The translations under genes and the position numbers were made by a program. A DNA stretch of 64,000 bases, from the NCBI GenBank assembly GCA_016285145.1, contig JAEEQE010000008.1, positions 16,915 to 80,914 of the forward strand, given 5' to 3'. Source of the stretch: Bacteroidales bacterium (GTDB lineage: Bacteria > Bacteroidota > Bacteroidia > Bacteroidales > WCHB1-69). Below the pieces are notes generated by a model. It saw nothing but the letters and a program-made list of their open reading frames with translations, did no database searches and was not told the DNA's origin. Below, one piece after another: positions 16,727-25,610 of this stretch (the first letter of the stretch is position 1; each line of letters begins with the position of its first letter).

Positions 16727-17512
16727 CTACTCGTAATAGTCGTATTTCAGATGTTTTACGGTTATTCCCTTGTTTATCAACTGCTTTAGGGAATCGATAC
16801 CGATTTGCAGATGGCGCATGCTGTAGTTTTTGCTGACCATCTTGTCCGATTTTTCCGTTTTAATGCCGTCGGGCAGCATGGGCTGGTCCGAGATGAGCAG
16901 CAACGCGCCGGTCGGGATGCGGTTGTAGAAGCCCACCGAGAAGAGCGTGGCCGTTTCCATATCCACGGCAGTGGCGCGTATTTCCCGCAGATACTCCTTG
17001 AAATCGTCGTCGTGTTCCCACACGCGGCGGTTGGTGGTATAGACCGTGCCTGTCCAGTAGTCCAGTCCATAATCGCGGATGGTGGTGGAGATGGCCTTTT
17101 CCAGATTGAAGGCGGGCAGCGCCGGCACCTCCTCCGGGAAATAGTCCAATGACGTACCCTCGCCGCGTATGCCGGCAATGGGCAGCAGTAATTCGCCGAT
17201 GCCGATATTAGCCTTCAGGCTGCCGCATTTGCCGAGAAACAGAACCGCCTTGGGCTTGATGGCCGACAAAAGGTCCATGATGGTAGCTGCATTGGGACTG
17301 CCCATCGTGAAATTGATGATGGTGATATTCTCCCATGTGGCACTTTTCATAGGATGACCTTCTCCGCGTATTTGCGCACCAGTAAGTTCGGCGAAATTTT
17401 CCAAATAATCCTGAAAATTGGTCAGCAGGACATACTGGCCGAACTCCTCTAACTGCATCCCCGTATAGCGTGGCAGCCAATTTTGTACGATATCTAATTT
17501 TGTTTTAAGCAT
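16727..17512 (-). CDS. amn: AMP nucleosidase
   Basis: The 261-residue protein is the short Bacteroidota form of AMP nucleosidase, which splits AMP into adenine and ribose 5-phosphate, and belongs to the PNP/UDP phosphorylase fold. Visible signatures are ITIINFTMGSPNAATIMDLL, LFLGKCGSLK in the phosphate-binding part, the nucleoside-binding AVDMETATLFSVGF (Glu in META) and LLISDQPMLPDG near the end. It lacks the long N-terminal domain of the E. coli enzyme. It has its own -7 element in the 64-bp gap after aroB. Confidence 0.88.
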   Translation of the reverse strand: MLKTKLDIVQNWLPRYTGMQLEEFGQYVLLTNFQDYLENFAELTGAQIRGEGHPMKSATWENITIINFTMGSPNAATIMDLLSAIKPKAVLFLGKCGSLKANIGIGELLLPIAGIRGEGTSLDYFPEEVPALPAFNLEKAISTTIRDYGLDYWTGTVYTTNRRVWEHDDDFKEYLREIRATAVDMETATLFSVGFYNRIPTGALLLISDQPMLPDGIKTEKSDKMVSKNYSMRHLQIGIDSLKQLINKGITVKHLKYDYYE

Positions 17513-17545
17513 ATACAGTATTTGTTATAATCCTTTATTGGGAAG

Positions 17546-17553
17546 CAAAAATA
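17546..17553 (-). promoter_or_regulatory. -7 promoter element of amn
   Basis: The minus strand reads TATTTTTG, a perfect TAnnTTTG, 34 nt before the ATG at 17512. Confidence 0.6.
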
Positions 17554-17576
17554 AGAAAAACATCCTTACTCTCTTG

Positions 17577-18572
17577 TTATACTTCCTTATAAAACAATCC
17601 ACCAATTCGATGGATTTCCACAAAGCCCACCTTATCGGACACATTTTTCTTATCCTGAAAAAGATAGGGATTCAATTGTTCCATGACCGGTTCATCCCAT
17701 TCGGGCACGTCGAAATGCCGTCGTACCAATTGTTCTATGCGTTGGGCATCCTCTTGCGGCATCGTCCCCAAATGTGCCAGCCGCCGCGACTCATAGAGCA
17801 TACCGATGGCCACGGCCACGCCGTGGGGCACGGGATTTCCCTGGGCGGCACACAAACTCTCCCACGCGTGGCCGTAAGTGTGCCCGAAGTTCAGCACCCG
17901 ACGTTCGCTCCGGTCATCAGGATCCAATGCGACCACAGTCTCTTTGAAATACACGCACTTCGCAACCCACTCAGGCCGTATCTGATTCGCTGTCAAACAG
18001 TTCATCCCCTCCAATTCCGAAAAAAGATCCGTTGAAAAGAGTACCGCATACTTGATCAATTCGCCGAAGCCGCTTTTCAGTTCTTCTACGGGCAGTGTCT
18101 GCAAAAACGCCACATCGGCGGGCACCACGAGGTCGGGCTGGCGGATGACACCGACGCAGTTCTTGACATGGTCCACATCGACACCCGTTTTCCCGCCGTA
18201 TGCCGCATCAATCATGGCCAACAACGTGGTGGGAACGTTCACACAGCGCACGCCCCGTTTGTAGGTGGCAGCCACAAAGCCGCCGAGGTCGCAAATCATG
18301 CCACCACCGAAATTCACCATAACCACATCTTTACCATATTGTCTGTCAAGCAGTTCTCGCCATATCTTTTCGGCCTGGCCCAGCGTTTTGGAGGCTTCTC
18401 CCGCGGGTACCACTATCGTATGGCAGTCGAAAGAGGCGGCCAGCGGCGACAGATAGTGCGGATACAGGGCCTGCACATTGGCATCGGCCAGCACCACGAC
18501 CTGACGGACAGAGTGCTTCCGGAGATAATCCACAAGATGTTGAACAAGATTACAGTCCTCTTTCATTTCCAT
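17577..18572 (-). CDS. aroB: 3-dehydroquinate synthase
   Basis: The 331-residue protein is AroB, which makes 3-dehydroquinate from DAHP in the shikimate pathway using NAD and a metal ion. Visible are the NAD-binding FGGGMICDLGGFVAATYKRG, the block PTTLLAMIDAAYGGKTGVD, the ELKSGFGELIKYAV active-site helix, and RRVLNFGHTYGHAWE with the metal-binding His residues. The usual length is about 350, so the N-terminus is compact. I chose the ATG at 18572; an open TTG 14 codons upstream would overlap the methyltransferase gene. It is the last of three same-strand genes (typA, methyltransferase, aroB), an unusual mixture. Confidence 0.9.
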   Translation of the reverse strand: MEMKEDCNLVQHLVDYLRKHSVRQVVVLADANVQALYPHYLSPLAASFDCHTIVVPAGEASKTLGQAEKIWRELLDRQYGKDVVMVNFGGGMICDLGGFVAATYKRGVRCVNVPTTLLAMIDAAYGGKTGVDVDHVKNCVGVIRQPDLVVPADVAFLQTLPVEELKSGFGELIKYAVLFSTDLFSELEGMNCLTANQIRPEWVAKCVYFKETVVALDPDDRSERRVLNFGHTYGHAWESLCAAQGNPVPHGVAVAIGMLYESRRLAHLGTMPQEDAQRIEQLVRRHFDVPEWDEPVMEQLNPYLFQDKKNVSDKVGFVEIHRIGGLFYKEV

Positions 18573-18600
18573 GTTTGCTATATGTGAAAACGCGGAACCG

Positions 18601-19416
18601 TCACGGCTTTTCAAACACCATATTCAATCCGAAGAAGGCGTAATGACGTTTCACGCGGCTTTTGGCTAAACGCTGTTCCTGTTCGATAATCTGCTGTGTG
18701 TTGTCCTTCTCGTAACGCCACGGGAAGCGGTAGCGTATATAGCGCACCGAGTTCTCCACCAATTGGAAGCCGGTGCCATCGAACGCCTTCCGCCATTGTT
18801 GCTCTGTGCGGATGTTCTCATTGCCCATCAAAACCTCCTTCTGTAAAATCTCATCATACACCGAGACAATACGTTTGAAACCCCGTTGTTTGAAAAGCAT
18901 GGCCCGTTTGACAAGGCATCCGCCATTCTCTTCTATCAAAATCAGTTTCCCGCCCTTTTTCAATGCCTTGTAAAAAATGCGCAAGGCCTGGTCCAGCGGC
19001 TCAATATGATGAAGCGTGTCCTGAAGAATGATATAATCGTATTTCTCCTCCGGCACCTGCTGGTCAAAGACATTGGCATACTCGTAATCAAACAAGTCGG
19101 CATCACCGAATGCCCGCCAGAAGGCCTTCCGTTGTTCAATCTGGTCGGCGTAAAACTCCAGCGTGGTTCCATAGGTGGGCTGGCCTTTCATGGCCAGATA
19201 GAGGCATGTGGAGCCATACCCGCATCCGCAATCCCAGATAGCCGGCTTTGTGGAAATGTCCACATACTGGTCCACATACGCCAGTCGCTGCATGAAATAG
19301 GCCTTGCGAAACAGCTGTTGCCGCACCGAACCGTCCGTAAGCTTGTAATACGGATACAATGAACGGTTCTGGCGCAGTTCCTCACACAGATGCTGGTAAA
19401 ACTCCTCCCTTTGCAT
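18601..19416 (-). CDS. SAM-dependent methyltransferase, class I
   Basis: This 271-residue protein has a Rossmann methyltransferase core: motif I IWDCGCGYGSTCLYLA (about 60-75), an acidic strand-2 residue near TTLEFYADQ, motif IV-like YDYIILQDTLHHIEPLDQAL, and KKGGKLILIEENGG after it. The HHIEPLD pattern resembles small-molecule or ubiquinone-like methyltransferases, but the substrate cannot be told. The C-terminal part has a Tyr/Arg-rich stretch (VRYIRYRFPW) and no added domain. It starts 8 bp after typA and is followed 28 bp later by aroB, so it is in the same transcription unit. Confidence 0.8.
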   Translation of the reverse strand: MQREEFYQHLCEELRQNRSLYPYYKLTDGSVRQQLFRKAYFMQRLAYVDQYVDISTKPAIWDCGCGYGSTCLYLAMKGQPTYGTTLEFYADQIEQRKAFWRAFGDADLFDYEYANVFDQQVPEEKYDYIILQDTLHHIEPLDQALRIFYKALKKGGKLILIEENGGCLVKRAMLFKQRGFKRIVSVYDEILQKEVLMGNENIRTEQQWRKAFDGTGFQLVENSVRYIRYRFPWRYEKDNTQQIIEQEQRLAKSRVKRHYAFFGLNMVFEKP

Positions 19417-19424
19417 ACATACAG

Positions 19425-21242
19425 CTATTCGTTGGCACCCGCACGCTTGTCAGCGCGTTTCCTTTCCAGTTCATCCAGGATGATCTTGCGCAGGCGCAAC
19501 GACTGGGGCGTGATTTCCAAGTATTCGTCTTTGGCAATGAACTCCATGTACTGTTCCAGCGAGTATTTGATGGCTGGGGCAAGCACGAGCTTCTCGTCGG
19601 AGCCGGCGGCACGCATGTTGGAGAGTTTCTTGGACTTGCATACATTAACCACAAGGTCGCCCTGGCGGATATGCTCGCCAATGACCTGACCGGCATACAC
19701 TTGATCGTTGGGTTCGATGAAGAAGCGGCCGCGATCCTGCAACTTGTTGAGCGAGTACGCGTATGCCTGGCCTGTCTCCATAGCAATCAAAGAGCCGGCG
19801 TGACGGCCCGGAATCTCTCCTTTCCACGGTTGGAATTCCATGAAACGATGCGACACGATGGCTTCGCCCTCTGTAGCCGTCAACAACTGGTTGCTCAGAC
19901 CTATCAATCCGCGGGAGGGGATGGTGAAAGTAAGGTGCACGCGGTCGTTGAGGGTATCCATCGACTGCATCTCCCCTTTCCGGCGCGACACGTAGTCGAT
20001 GACACGCGATGACATCTCTTCCGGAACCAGCACGGTAAGCTCCTCGATAGGCTCGCATTTCTGGCCGTCAATCTCCTTGATAATCACCTGTGGCTGACCC
20101 ACTTGAAGCTCATATCCCTCACGACGCATGGTCTCAATGAGGATGGAGAGGTGCAGGATGCCGCGTCCGAATACGTTGAGCCGGTCGGGCGAATCGGTTT
20201 CCTCGATGCGCATGGCAAGATTCCGTTCCAACTCAGCGAAAAGCCTGTCGCGCAGGTGCCGCGAGGTGACGTATTTGCCCTCCTTGCCGAAGAAGGGCGA
20301 ATTGTTGATAGTGAAGAGCATGCTCATAGTAGGCTCATCCACCTTGATGGGGGGCAACTGCTCGGGATTCTCAAAGTCGGCCACGGTGTCGCCAATCTCG
20401 AAATCATCCAGACCCAAGACGGCGCAAATCTCACCCGCCTCCACCGGCGTTTTGATTTTTTCTTTGCCAAGTCCCTCAAACACATATAGTTCCTTCACCT
20501 TTGACTGTTGAACAGAGCCGTCTCTCTTAACGAGGGAGACCGTCTGGCCCCAGTTGATGCTGCCGCGTTTCACACGTCCCACGGCGATACGTCCCACATA
20601 GGAAGAGAAATCCAATGAGGAGATCATCATCTGCAAAGTGCCGGGGTCGGCCTTAGGCGCGGGGATATATTTCACGATAGTATCCAGCAGATAGGAGATA
20701 TCGGTTGTCGGGGTTTGCCAATCGGGGCCCATCCAGCCGTTTTTGGCGGAGCCGTAAACGGTGGGGAAGTCGAGCTGGTCGTCGGTGGCACCGAGGTTGA
20801 ACATCAGTTCGAAGACAGCCTCTTGGGCCAGTTCGGGCTGGCAGTTCGGTTTATCCACCTTGTTGATGACCACGATAGGCTTGAGGCCCAGCTCGATAGC
20901 CTTCTGCGTCACGAAGCGGGTTTGCGGCATGGGGCCCTCAAAGGCGTCCACCACGAGCAGCACGCCGTCGGCCATATTGAGCACACGCTCCACCTCACCG
21001 CCGAAGTCGCTGTGGCCCGGCGTGTCAATAATGTTAATTTTCACACCCTTATAGCGTACAGACACATTTTTGGAAAGGATGGTAATGCCTCTTTCGCGCT
21101 CGAGGTCGTTGTTATCGAGCACCAGATCCTGCACCTGCTGGTTATCGCGGAACAGGTGTGCCTGATGCAAAAAGCGATCCACCAGCGTGGTTTTGCCGTG
21201 ATCGACATGGGCAATGATAGCTATATTTCTAATATCCTGCAT
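19425..21242 (-). CDS. typA: Ribosome-associated GTPase TypA/BipA
   Basis: This 605-residue translational GTPase has the EF-G-like start [19 protein letters not shown] (P-loop AHVDHGKT), switch [25 protein letters not shown] for guanine binding, and the BipA-specific C-terminal part ([20 protein letters not shown], then [16 protein letters not shown]). It acts on ribosomes, helping 50S assembly and stress growth. The ATG at 21242 gives the standard N-terminus; the longer frame from a TTG at 21269 overlaps the promoter. It leads the typA-methyltransferase-aroB group. Confidence 0.95.
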   Translation of the reverse strand: MQDIRNIAIIAHVDHGKTTLVDRFLHQAHLFRDNQQVQDLVLDNNDLERERGITILSKNVSVRYKGVKINIIDTPGHSDFGGEVERVLNMADGVLLVVDAFEGPMPQTRFVTQKAIELGLKPIVVINKVDKPNCQPELAQEAVFELMFNLGATDDQLDFPTVYGSAKNGWMGPDWQTPTTDISYLLDTIVKYIPAPKADPGTLQMMISSLDFSSYVGRIAVGRVKRGSINWGQTVSLVKRDGSVQQSKVKELYVFEGLGKEKIKTPVEAGEICAVLGLDDFEIGDTVADFENPEQLPPIKVDEPTMSMLFTINNSPFFGKEGKYVTSRHLRDRLFAELERNLAMRIEETDSPDRLNVFGRGILHLSILIETMRREGYELQVGQPQVIIKEIDGQKCEPIEELTVLVPEEMSSRVIDYVSRRKGEMQSMDTLNDRVHLTFTIPSRGLIGLSNQLLTATEGEAIVSHRFMEFQPWKGEIPGRHAGSLIAMETGQAYAYSLNKLQDRGRFFIEPNDQVYAGQVIGEHIRQGDLVVNVCKSKKLSNMRAAGSDEKLVLAPAIKYSLEQYMEFIAKDEYLEITPQSLRLRKIILDELERKRADKRAGANE

Positions 21243-21266
21243 TTTACATCTTTTTATAAAAACTTG

Positions 21267-21274
21267 CAAATGTA
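21267..21274 (-). promoter_or_regulatory. -7 promoter element of typA
   Basis: The minus strand reads TACATTTG, a perfect TAnnTTTG, 25 nt before the ATG at 21242. It fixes the start codon, because the TTG at 21269 lies inside it. Confidence 0.75.
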
Positions 21275-21490
21275 CATAAAATTTTAAAATGTCACATTAC
21301 AAGTCTGCGGGATTTGTGGAGTTAGGGAATTCTCGAATTACGGTTTGCGGTTCTTTGTTCTCGTACCTCCGTCAGGCGTTGCTTATCTGTAGAAAATATG
21401 CCCTCGCACACAATATCGCGGCGCGGCACACACCGCCTTAACTCCTTGGTTTCTTAATTTCTTAACTATAGCCCCAATCGCAAATCGCAA
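21275..21490. other. Intergenic spacer between mreB and typA
   Basis: No gene is seen. It contains simple short repeats such as CTTAACTCC..CTTAATTTCTTAACT and AATCGCAAATCGCAA, typical of the noncoding filler elsewhere in this window. Confidence 0.5.
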
Positions 21491-21516
21491 AAAAGGCGAC
21501 CCGAAAGCCGCCTTTT
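21491..21516 (-). terminator. Terminator of mreB
   Basis: Perfect arms AAAAGGCG (21491-21498) and CGCCTTTT (21509-21516) sit about 30 nt after the mreB stop, with a T run on the minus strand. Confidence 0.85.
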
Positions 21517-21543
21517 ATCGTCAAAAAATATTCACCTAAACCG

Positions 21544-22566
21544 TTATTTCATCAAGAACGGGAACTTGTCGAAGTTCTTCAGGGCGATAGCGGTACCGCG
21601 GGCCACCGCTTTGAGGGGATCCTCGGCCACATGCACCTGCAGTTTGGTCTTCTTGTGGATACGTTTGTCGAGGCCGCGCAAGAGCGAGCCGCCACCAGCC
21701 AGGTATATACCTGTCTTGTAGATATCGGCGGAAAGCTCGGGCGGAGTCTTCTCCAAGGCATTGATGACGGAGGCCTCAATCAGGGCGATGGAGCGGTCCA
21801 GCGCCTGCGCTATCTCACGGTAGCTCACCTTCACGGCCACCGGAATGCCTTGCAGCAGGTCGCGACCATAGACCTCATAGTCCGCGGGCGGGTTCTCCAG
21901 ATCCTCGATGGCCGACCCCACGTTGATCTTGATCTGCTCGGCAGTGGCCACACCAATGGCGATGTTGTGTTTTTTACGCATATAGTCGATGATATCGCTG
22001 TTGAAACGGTCACCGGCGATCTTGACAGACGTGCTGGTGGTGATACCGCCCAAAGCGATGACGGCGATCTCGCTCGTGCCGCCGCCGATGTCGATAATCA
22101 TGTTACCGTTGGCATCCAGCACATCGATGCCGATACCGATAGCTGCGGCCATCGGCTCGTGAATCATCCTAACCTCTTTGGCACCAGCCTGTTCGGCGGA
22201 GTCACGCACAGCGCGTTCCTCCACTTCCGTGATGCCGGAAGGGATACAAATCACCATCTTCAACGCGGGCGGGATGATATACCCTTTCGAGCCCGTCATC
22301 TTGATGAATTCCCGCAACATCATCTCCGTGGCCTGGAAGTCAGCGATGACGCCATCGCGCAAAGGACGGTTGGTGATGATGCCCGGAGGGGTACGTCCTT
22401 CCATCATCAGCGCCTTCTTCCCGACGGCCTTGACGGTCTTCGTCTTCTGGTCGATGGCAATAATGGAGGGCTCGTCCACCACCACCTGGTTATTATGAAG
22501 AATAACAGTGTTGGCCGTACCCAAGTCAATGGCAAGTTCCTTTGTTAAAATCGAAAATAGACCCAT
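21544..22566 (-). CDS. mreB: Rod-shape determining protein MreB
   Basis: The 340-residue protein is MreB, the bacterial actin that organises cell-wall synthesis along the cytoplasmic face of the membrane. The actin-fold signatures are visible: ELAIDLGTANTVIL (phosphate 1), DIGGGTSEIAVIALGGI (phosphate 2), and the adenosine motif IYLAGGGSLLRGLD. Length is normal (about 340). The usual neighbours mreC and mreD are not downstream on this strand; a terminator and typA follow instead. It is divergent from the NlpC/P60-LysM gene, which also serves the cell wall. Confidence 0.95.
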   Translation of the reverse strand: MGLFSILTKELAIDLGTANTVILHNNQVVVDEPSIIAIDQKTKTVKAVGKKALMMEGRTPPGIITNRPLRDGVIADFQATEMMLREFIKMTGSKGYIIPPALKMVICIPSGITEVEERAVRDSAEQAGAKEVRMIHEPMAAAIGIGIDVLDANGNMIIDIGGGTSEIAVIALGGITTSTSVKIAGDRFNSDIIDYMRKKHNIAIGVATAEQIKINVGSAIEDLENPPADYEVYGRDLLQGIPVAVKVSYREIAQALDRSIALIEASVINALEKTPPELSADIYKTGIYLAGGGSLLRGLDKRIHKKTKLQVHVAEDPLKAVARGTAIALKNFDKFPFLMK

Positions 22567-22600
22567 CTATCTATAAAATTTAATTTGTTTTGCGAAAGTG

Positions 22601-22608
22601 CAAAATTA
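22601..22608 (-). promoter_or_regulatory. -7 promoter element of mreB
   Basis: TAATTTTG on the minus strand, a perfect TAnnTTTG, is 35 nt before the mreB ATG. Confidence 0.7.
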
Positions 22609-22679
22609 GGCTTTTTTACGATAATATCCTTATTATGTTACATAGAAAAGAAAGATTTTTTCAAACAGGGTAAAAATCG

Positions 22680-22687
22680 TATTTTTG
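22680..22687 (+). promoter_or_regulatory. -7 promoter element of the NlpC/P60-LysM gene
   Basis: TATTTTTG followed by CAGCG is a perfect consensus match, 45 nt before the ATG at 22732. It lies inside the longer open frame, which confirms the later start. Confidence 0.7.
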
Positions 22688-22731
22688 CAGCGTTGATTTT
22701 CTGTTCCCAACGAACACATCTGATCCGAATT

Positions 22732-23547
22732 ATGAAATCCAAACATCTGATTATACTCTTCTTCCTGACGGCACTTTTTGCCAGCCATCCCGTGCAGGCA
22801 CAGCACGGCAGCAAAGGCCGGCACAAGCCCGCCTCGTCCGCCGCCACCTCCGACTGTCCGCTCATCGACTCCATCATCGCCTTTGCCAAGACCAAACTCG
22901 GATGTGCCTACCGCTCGGGCGGCACGGGTCCCAACTCCTTCGACTGCTCGGGATTCATGTACTACACGTTCGACCATTTCGGCATCCGCCTCGGTCGCAG
23001 CTCCCGCGACCAGATCCTGATGGGCCGCAAGGTGGAGAAGAAAGACATCCGCCCGGGCGACTTAGTGTTCTGGTACCGGGGCAAAGGCTACGTGGGACAC
23101 GCCGGCCTGGTGGTGAAAGTGGACAGTGCGCACAATTTCACCTTCATCCACGCCTCCACACACGGGAAGGGCGTGCGGTTAGACGAGTCCACGGGCGACT
23201 GGTATGCCCGAACCTACGCGGGCGCGCGACGCATCATCGAATGCGACGAACAGCACCGCGCCCGGATGATCCAGCCCGACGGGAAACCCTCCGCCATCGC
23301 AGTTGAAACACCTGTTGTCCGCGATTCCGCACAAACCGCCACCTCCAACCAATCCGGCACACCCCAAAAGGCGGAAACGCACACCACGCCCGCCCCGAAA
23401 ATCATCTACCATAAAATCAAATCCGGAGAAACCCTAACCTCCATCGCCAAGAAATACCATGTCACCGTCAAGCAAATCAAACAGTGGAACCATTTGCGGT
23501 CGGATATGATACGGGCGGGAGAAAAATTGAAAATCCATCGAAAGTAA
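22732..23547 (+). CDS. Secreted NlpC/P60 peptidoglycan endopeptidase with LysM
   Basis: The 271-residue protein has a signal peptide (MKSKHLIILFFLTALFASHP...AQ), an NlpC/P60 domain (about 42-165) and a C-terminal LysM domain (about 225-271). The catalytic Cys is C72 in NSFDCSGFMYY, with His H123 in YVGHAGLVV and H140 in FIHAST. NlpC/P60 enzymes cut stem peptides of peptidoglycan, and LysM binds the glycan (YHKIKSGETLTSIAKKYHV). A Thr/Ser/Pro-rich linker joins them. I start at the ATG at 22732, since the promoter lies within the longer frame. It is 10 bp before the T9SS subtilase gene. Confidence 0.92.
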   Translation: MKSKHLIILFFLTALFASHPVQAQHGSKGRHKPASSAATSDCPLIDSIIAFAKTKLGCAYRSGGTGPNSFDCSGFMYYTFDHFGIRLGRSSRDQILMGRKVEKKDIRPGDLVFWYRGKGYVGHAGLVVKVDSAHNFTFIHASTHGKGVRLDESTGDWYARTYAGARRIIECDEQHRARMIQPDGKPSAIAVETPVVRDSAQTATSNQSGTPQKAETHTTPAPKIIYHKIKSGETLTSIAKKYHVTVKQIKQWNHLRSDMIRAGEKLKIHRK

Positions 23548-23557
23548 TTATACCCTT

Positions 23558-25225
23558 ATGACAAAAAATCTTTTCCTAACCCTTTTAGCCGCTTGTATGT
23601 TCTTGTGTATCCATGCGCAAGATGCCCCGACCTGCTACCGCGTCAGCCTTACCGACAAGAACAACTCGCCCTATTCAGTGGACAATCCTTCAGCGTTTCT
23701 GTCCGACCGGGCCATCGCCAAACGGCTCCGGTTCAACATACCTGTCACGGAGCAGGATTTGCCCATCAATCCACAATACATACAGCAAATCAAGGACTTA
23801 GACACCACCATCCGACTGCTTTGCGTTTCCAAATGGATGAACACCTTGACCATATACTGTCCTGACAGTACCCGACTGGAGGCCATTGAAGCGTTACCGT
23901 TCGTGTCGTCCTTACTGCCCGTGGCCGCCTATCACTTTGAGGATACCGTCTCGGAGCAGCCCGCCACACCTCCCTTCGACAAATCATCGTTGGTTTACAA
24001 TCCGTTGCGGGACTCCATTGGATTTTATGATTATGGTGCCGGCTATGGCCAGATTGCATTGCACAACGGCCATTTGCTGCATCAGGCGGGCTTCACCGGC
24101 GAGGGTATGCTCATCGCCGTCTTCGATGCCGGCTGGGACTTTGTGGACTCCAGCTACTTTTTCCGCCGCTTCTTCGACGAAGGCCAGCTGTTAGGCACCC
24201 GTGACCTGATGCCTTATACCGACTACGTTTTCAAGGGCCACTCGCACGGCACCCTCGTCACCTCCGCCATGGCCTGCGAAGATGAGGGAACCCTTGTTGG
24301 CACCGCCCCCAAGGCCAACTACTTCCTGATTCGCTCGGAAGACCCTCTGTTCGAGCAGCTTATCGAGGAGGATTATTGGGCGCAGGCCGCTGAGATCGCC
24401 GACAGCATCGGGGCCGATGTCATCAACTCCTCGTTGGGATACACCACCTTTCCCGACTTCCCACAAGGCAACTATACCTACAGCGACATGGATGGCAATA
24501 CCAGCATTGCCTCCCGGGCGGCCTCTCTGTTAGGAGAGAAGGGCATCATCGCCTGCATCAGCGCCGGCAATGACGGGGATAATCCGTGGCACTATATCAG
24601 CCATCCTTGTGATGCCACCAACGTGTTGGCTGTGGGCGCCGCCGACATATACGGCAACATCGCGCCGTTTTCCTCCCGCGGGCCCTCATCTGACGGACGA
24701 GTGAAGCCCGACATCACCTCCTGCGGGGTGGAAACCGCCTGCATCTGGCCGGGTGACTGGCAAGGCAACGGCAACGGCACCAGCCTCGCCGCCCCCGTGG
24801 CCACTGGACTTTGCGCCTGTCTGTGGCAAGCTCTTCCCAGCGCCACCGCCACCCAAGTGATGCAGTACGTGCGTGAAAGTGCCTCCTGCTACCAACAGCC
24901 CAACGACTCCCTCGGCTACGGCATCCCCGACTTCTTCGCCGCCTACACCGCTCACGCCTCCGATGCCATTGGCACTTACAAACCGACAACATTGCAGGTC
25001 TTCCCCAACCCCTGCACCGATTTCTTCCAGATCCCGAATCCCCAGCAGGACATCACCCGCGTGGAGCTCTTCTCCATCACCGGGAGACTGGTGGCCACGC
25101 ACACCAACCCGTCACAGCTGATCATCACAATTCCCGTTCAAAACCTTCCCGACGGCATCTATATCGGCAAGGTGCATCACCGCAACGGCCAGACAAAATC
25201 ATTCAAGATACTCACCACGCGGTAA
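23558..25225 (+). CDS. Secreted subtilisin-like serine protease (S8) with T9SS sorting domain
   Basis: The 555-residue protein has a signal peptide, an N-terminal prodomain-like part (about 22-150), an S8 catalytic domain (about 160-465) and a C-terminal T9SS type A sorting domain (about 480-555: VFPNPCTDFFQI, ELFSITGRLVATH, LPDGIYIGKV). The triad is visible: D190 in IAVFDAGWDF, H230 in GHSHGTLVTSAMA and S409 in GNGTSLAAPVATG, with oxyanion N338 in ISAGND. The Asp motif is DAG rather than DTG/DSG, as in other Bacteroidota S8 proteins. The protein should be exported and bound to, or released from, the cell surface. It is co-transcribed with the NlpC/P60 gene. Confidence 0.92.
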   Translation: MTKNLFLTLLAACMFLCIHAQDAPTCYRVSLTDKNNSPYSVDNPSAFLSDRAIAKRLRFNIPVTEQDLPINPQYIQQIKDLDTTIRLLCVSKWMNTLTIYCPDSTRLEAIEALPFVSSLLPVAAYHFEDTVSEQPATPPFDKSSLVYNPLRDSIGFYDYGAGYGQIALHNGHLLHQAGFTGEGMLIAVFDAGWDFVDSSYFFRRFFDEGQLLGTRDLMPYTDYVFKGHSHGTLVTSAMACEDEGTLVGTAPKANYFLIRSEDPLFEQLIEEDYWAQAAEIADSIGADVINSSLGYTTFPDFPQGNYTYSDMDGNTSIASRAASLLGEKGIIACISAGNDGDNPWHYISHPCDATNVLAVGAADIYGNIAPFSSRGPSSDGRVKPDITSCGVETACIWPGDWQGNGNGTSLAAPVATGLCACLWQALPSATATQVMQYVRESASCYQQPNDSLGYGIPDFFAAYTAHASDAIGTYKPTTLQVFPNPCTDFFQIPNPQQDITRVELFSITGRLVATHTNPSQLIITIPVQNLPDGIYIGKVHHRNGQTKSFKILTTR

Positions 25226-25274
25226 CCTACCTTATTCATAGTTGATATCTGCTTGAGATGGCTTTTAGCTATTG

Positions 25275-25324
25275 GCCTTTGGCTATTGGCTATGGAATAT
25301 TCGCAAAAGCCAATGGCTAATGGC
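25275..25324. repeat. ATTGGC-type inverted repeat, possible terminator of the S8 operon
   Basis: GCCTTTGGCTATTGGC (25275-25290) and GCCAATGGCTAATGGC (25309-25324) pair at 13 of 16 positions. It lies about 50 nt after the protease stop. There is no T run, so a role as terminator is uncertain. Confidence 0.55.
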
Positions 25325-25406
25325 CAAAGCAAAAGACACAGTTGTTTGAATAATAGGAGAGAATAATCAAGGCTACTTCTTTTCTTCCACCTCGCCAATT
25401 ATTATC

Positions 25407-25498
25407 GCCAAATTCGGGAACAAATTTCGGCCAACTTCGTTAATGAAAATTGGCCAATCTCGGTAATAAAAATCAGCCAATCTCGGTAATGGATTTCC
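25407..25498. repeat. Tandem array of four 23-bp units
   Basis: Units begin GCCAA at 25407, 25430, 25453 and 25476, exactly 23 bp apart. The last two share the 15-mer GCCAATCTCGGTAAT; the first two are more diverged. The array is too short and has no spacers, so it is not CRISPR. Confidence 0.8.
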
Positions 25499-25610
25499 GC
25501 AACTCCTGTCTTTGTGTATAAATCCATCCGAACAATTCCAATAAGATTTTATTTAAAAATTTTATAATCTTAATATAATAAACATCCACAACCTCCGTTC
25601 TTCTTTCACG

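Larger units (their letters stand above)
25226..25610. other. Intergenic region with hairpin and tandem repeat array
   Basis: No gene is seen. It contains an imperfect 16-bp inverted repeat of ATTGGC-type units (25275-25290 and 25309-25324) and a 23-bp tandem array (25407-25498); no convincing -7 element for the comF-like gene was found. Confidence 0.6.

Noticed and set aside
22585-22731. Longer N-terminus for the NlpC/P60 protein
   Set aside because: It has no signal peptide, and a -7 promoter element lies inside this stretch, so translation from here is unlikely.
25407-25498. Possible CRISPR array
   Set aside because: The units are directly adjacent with no unique spacers and no cas genes are near.
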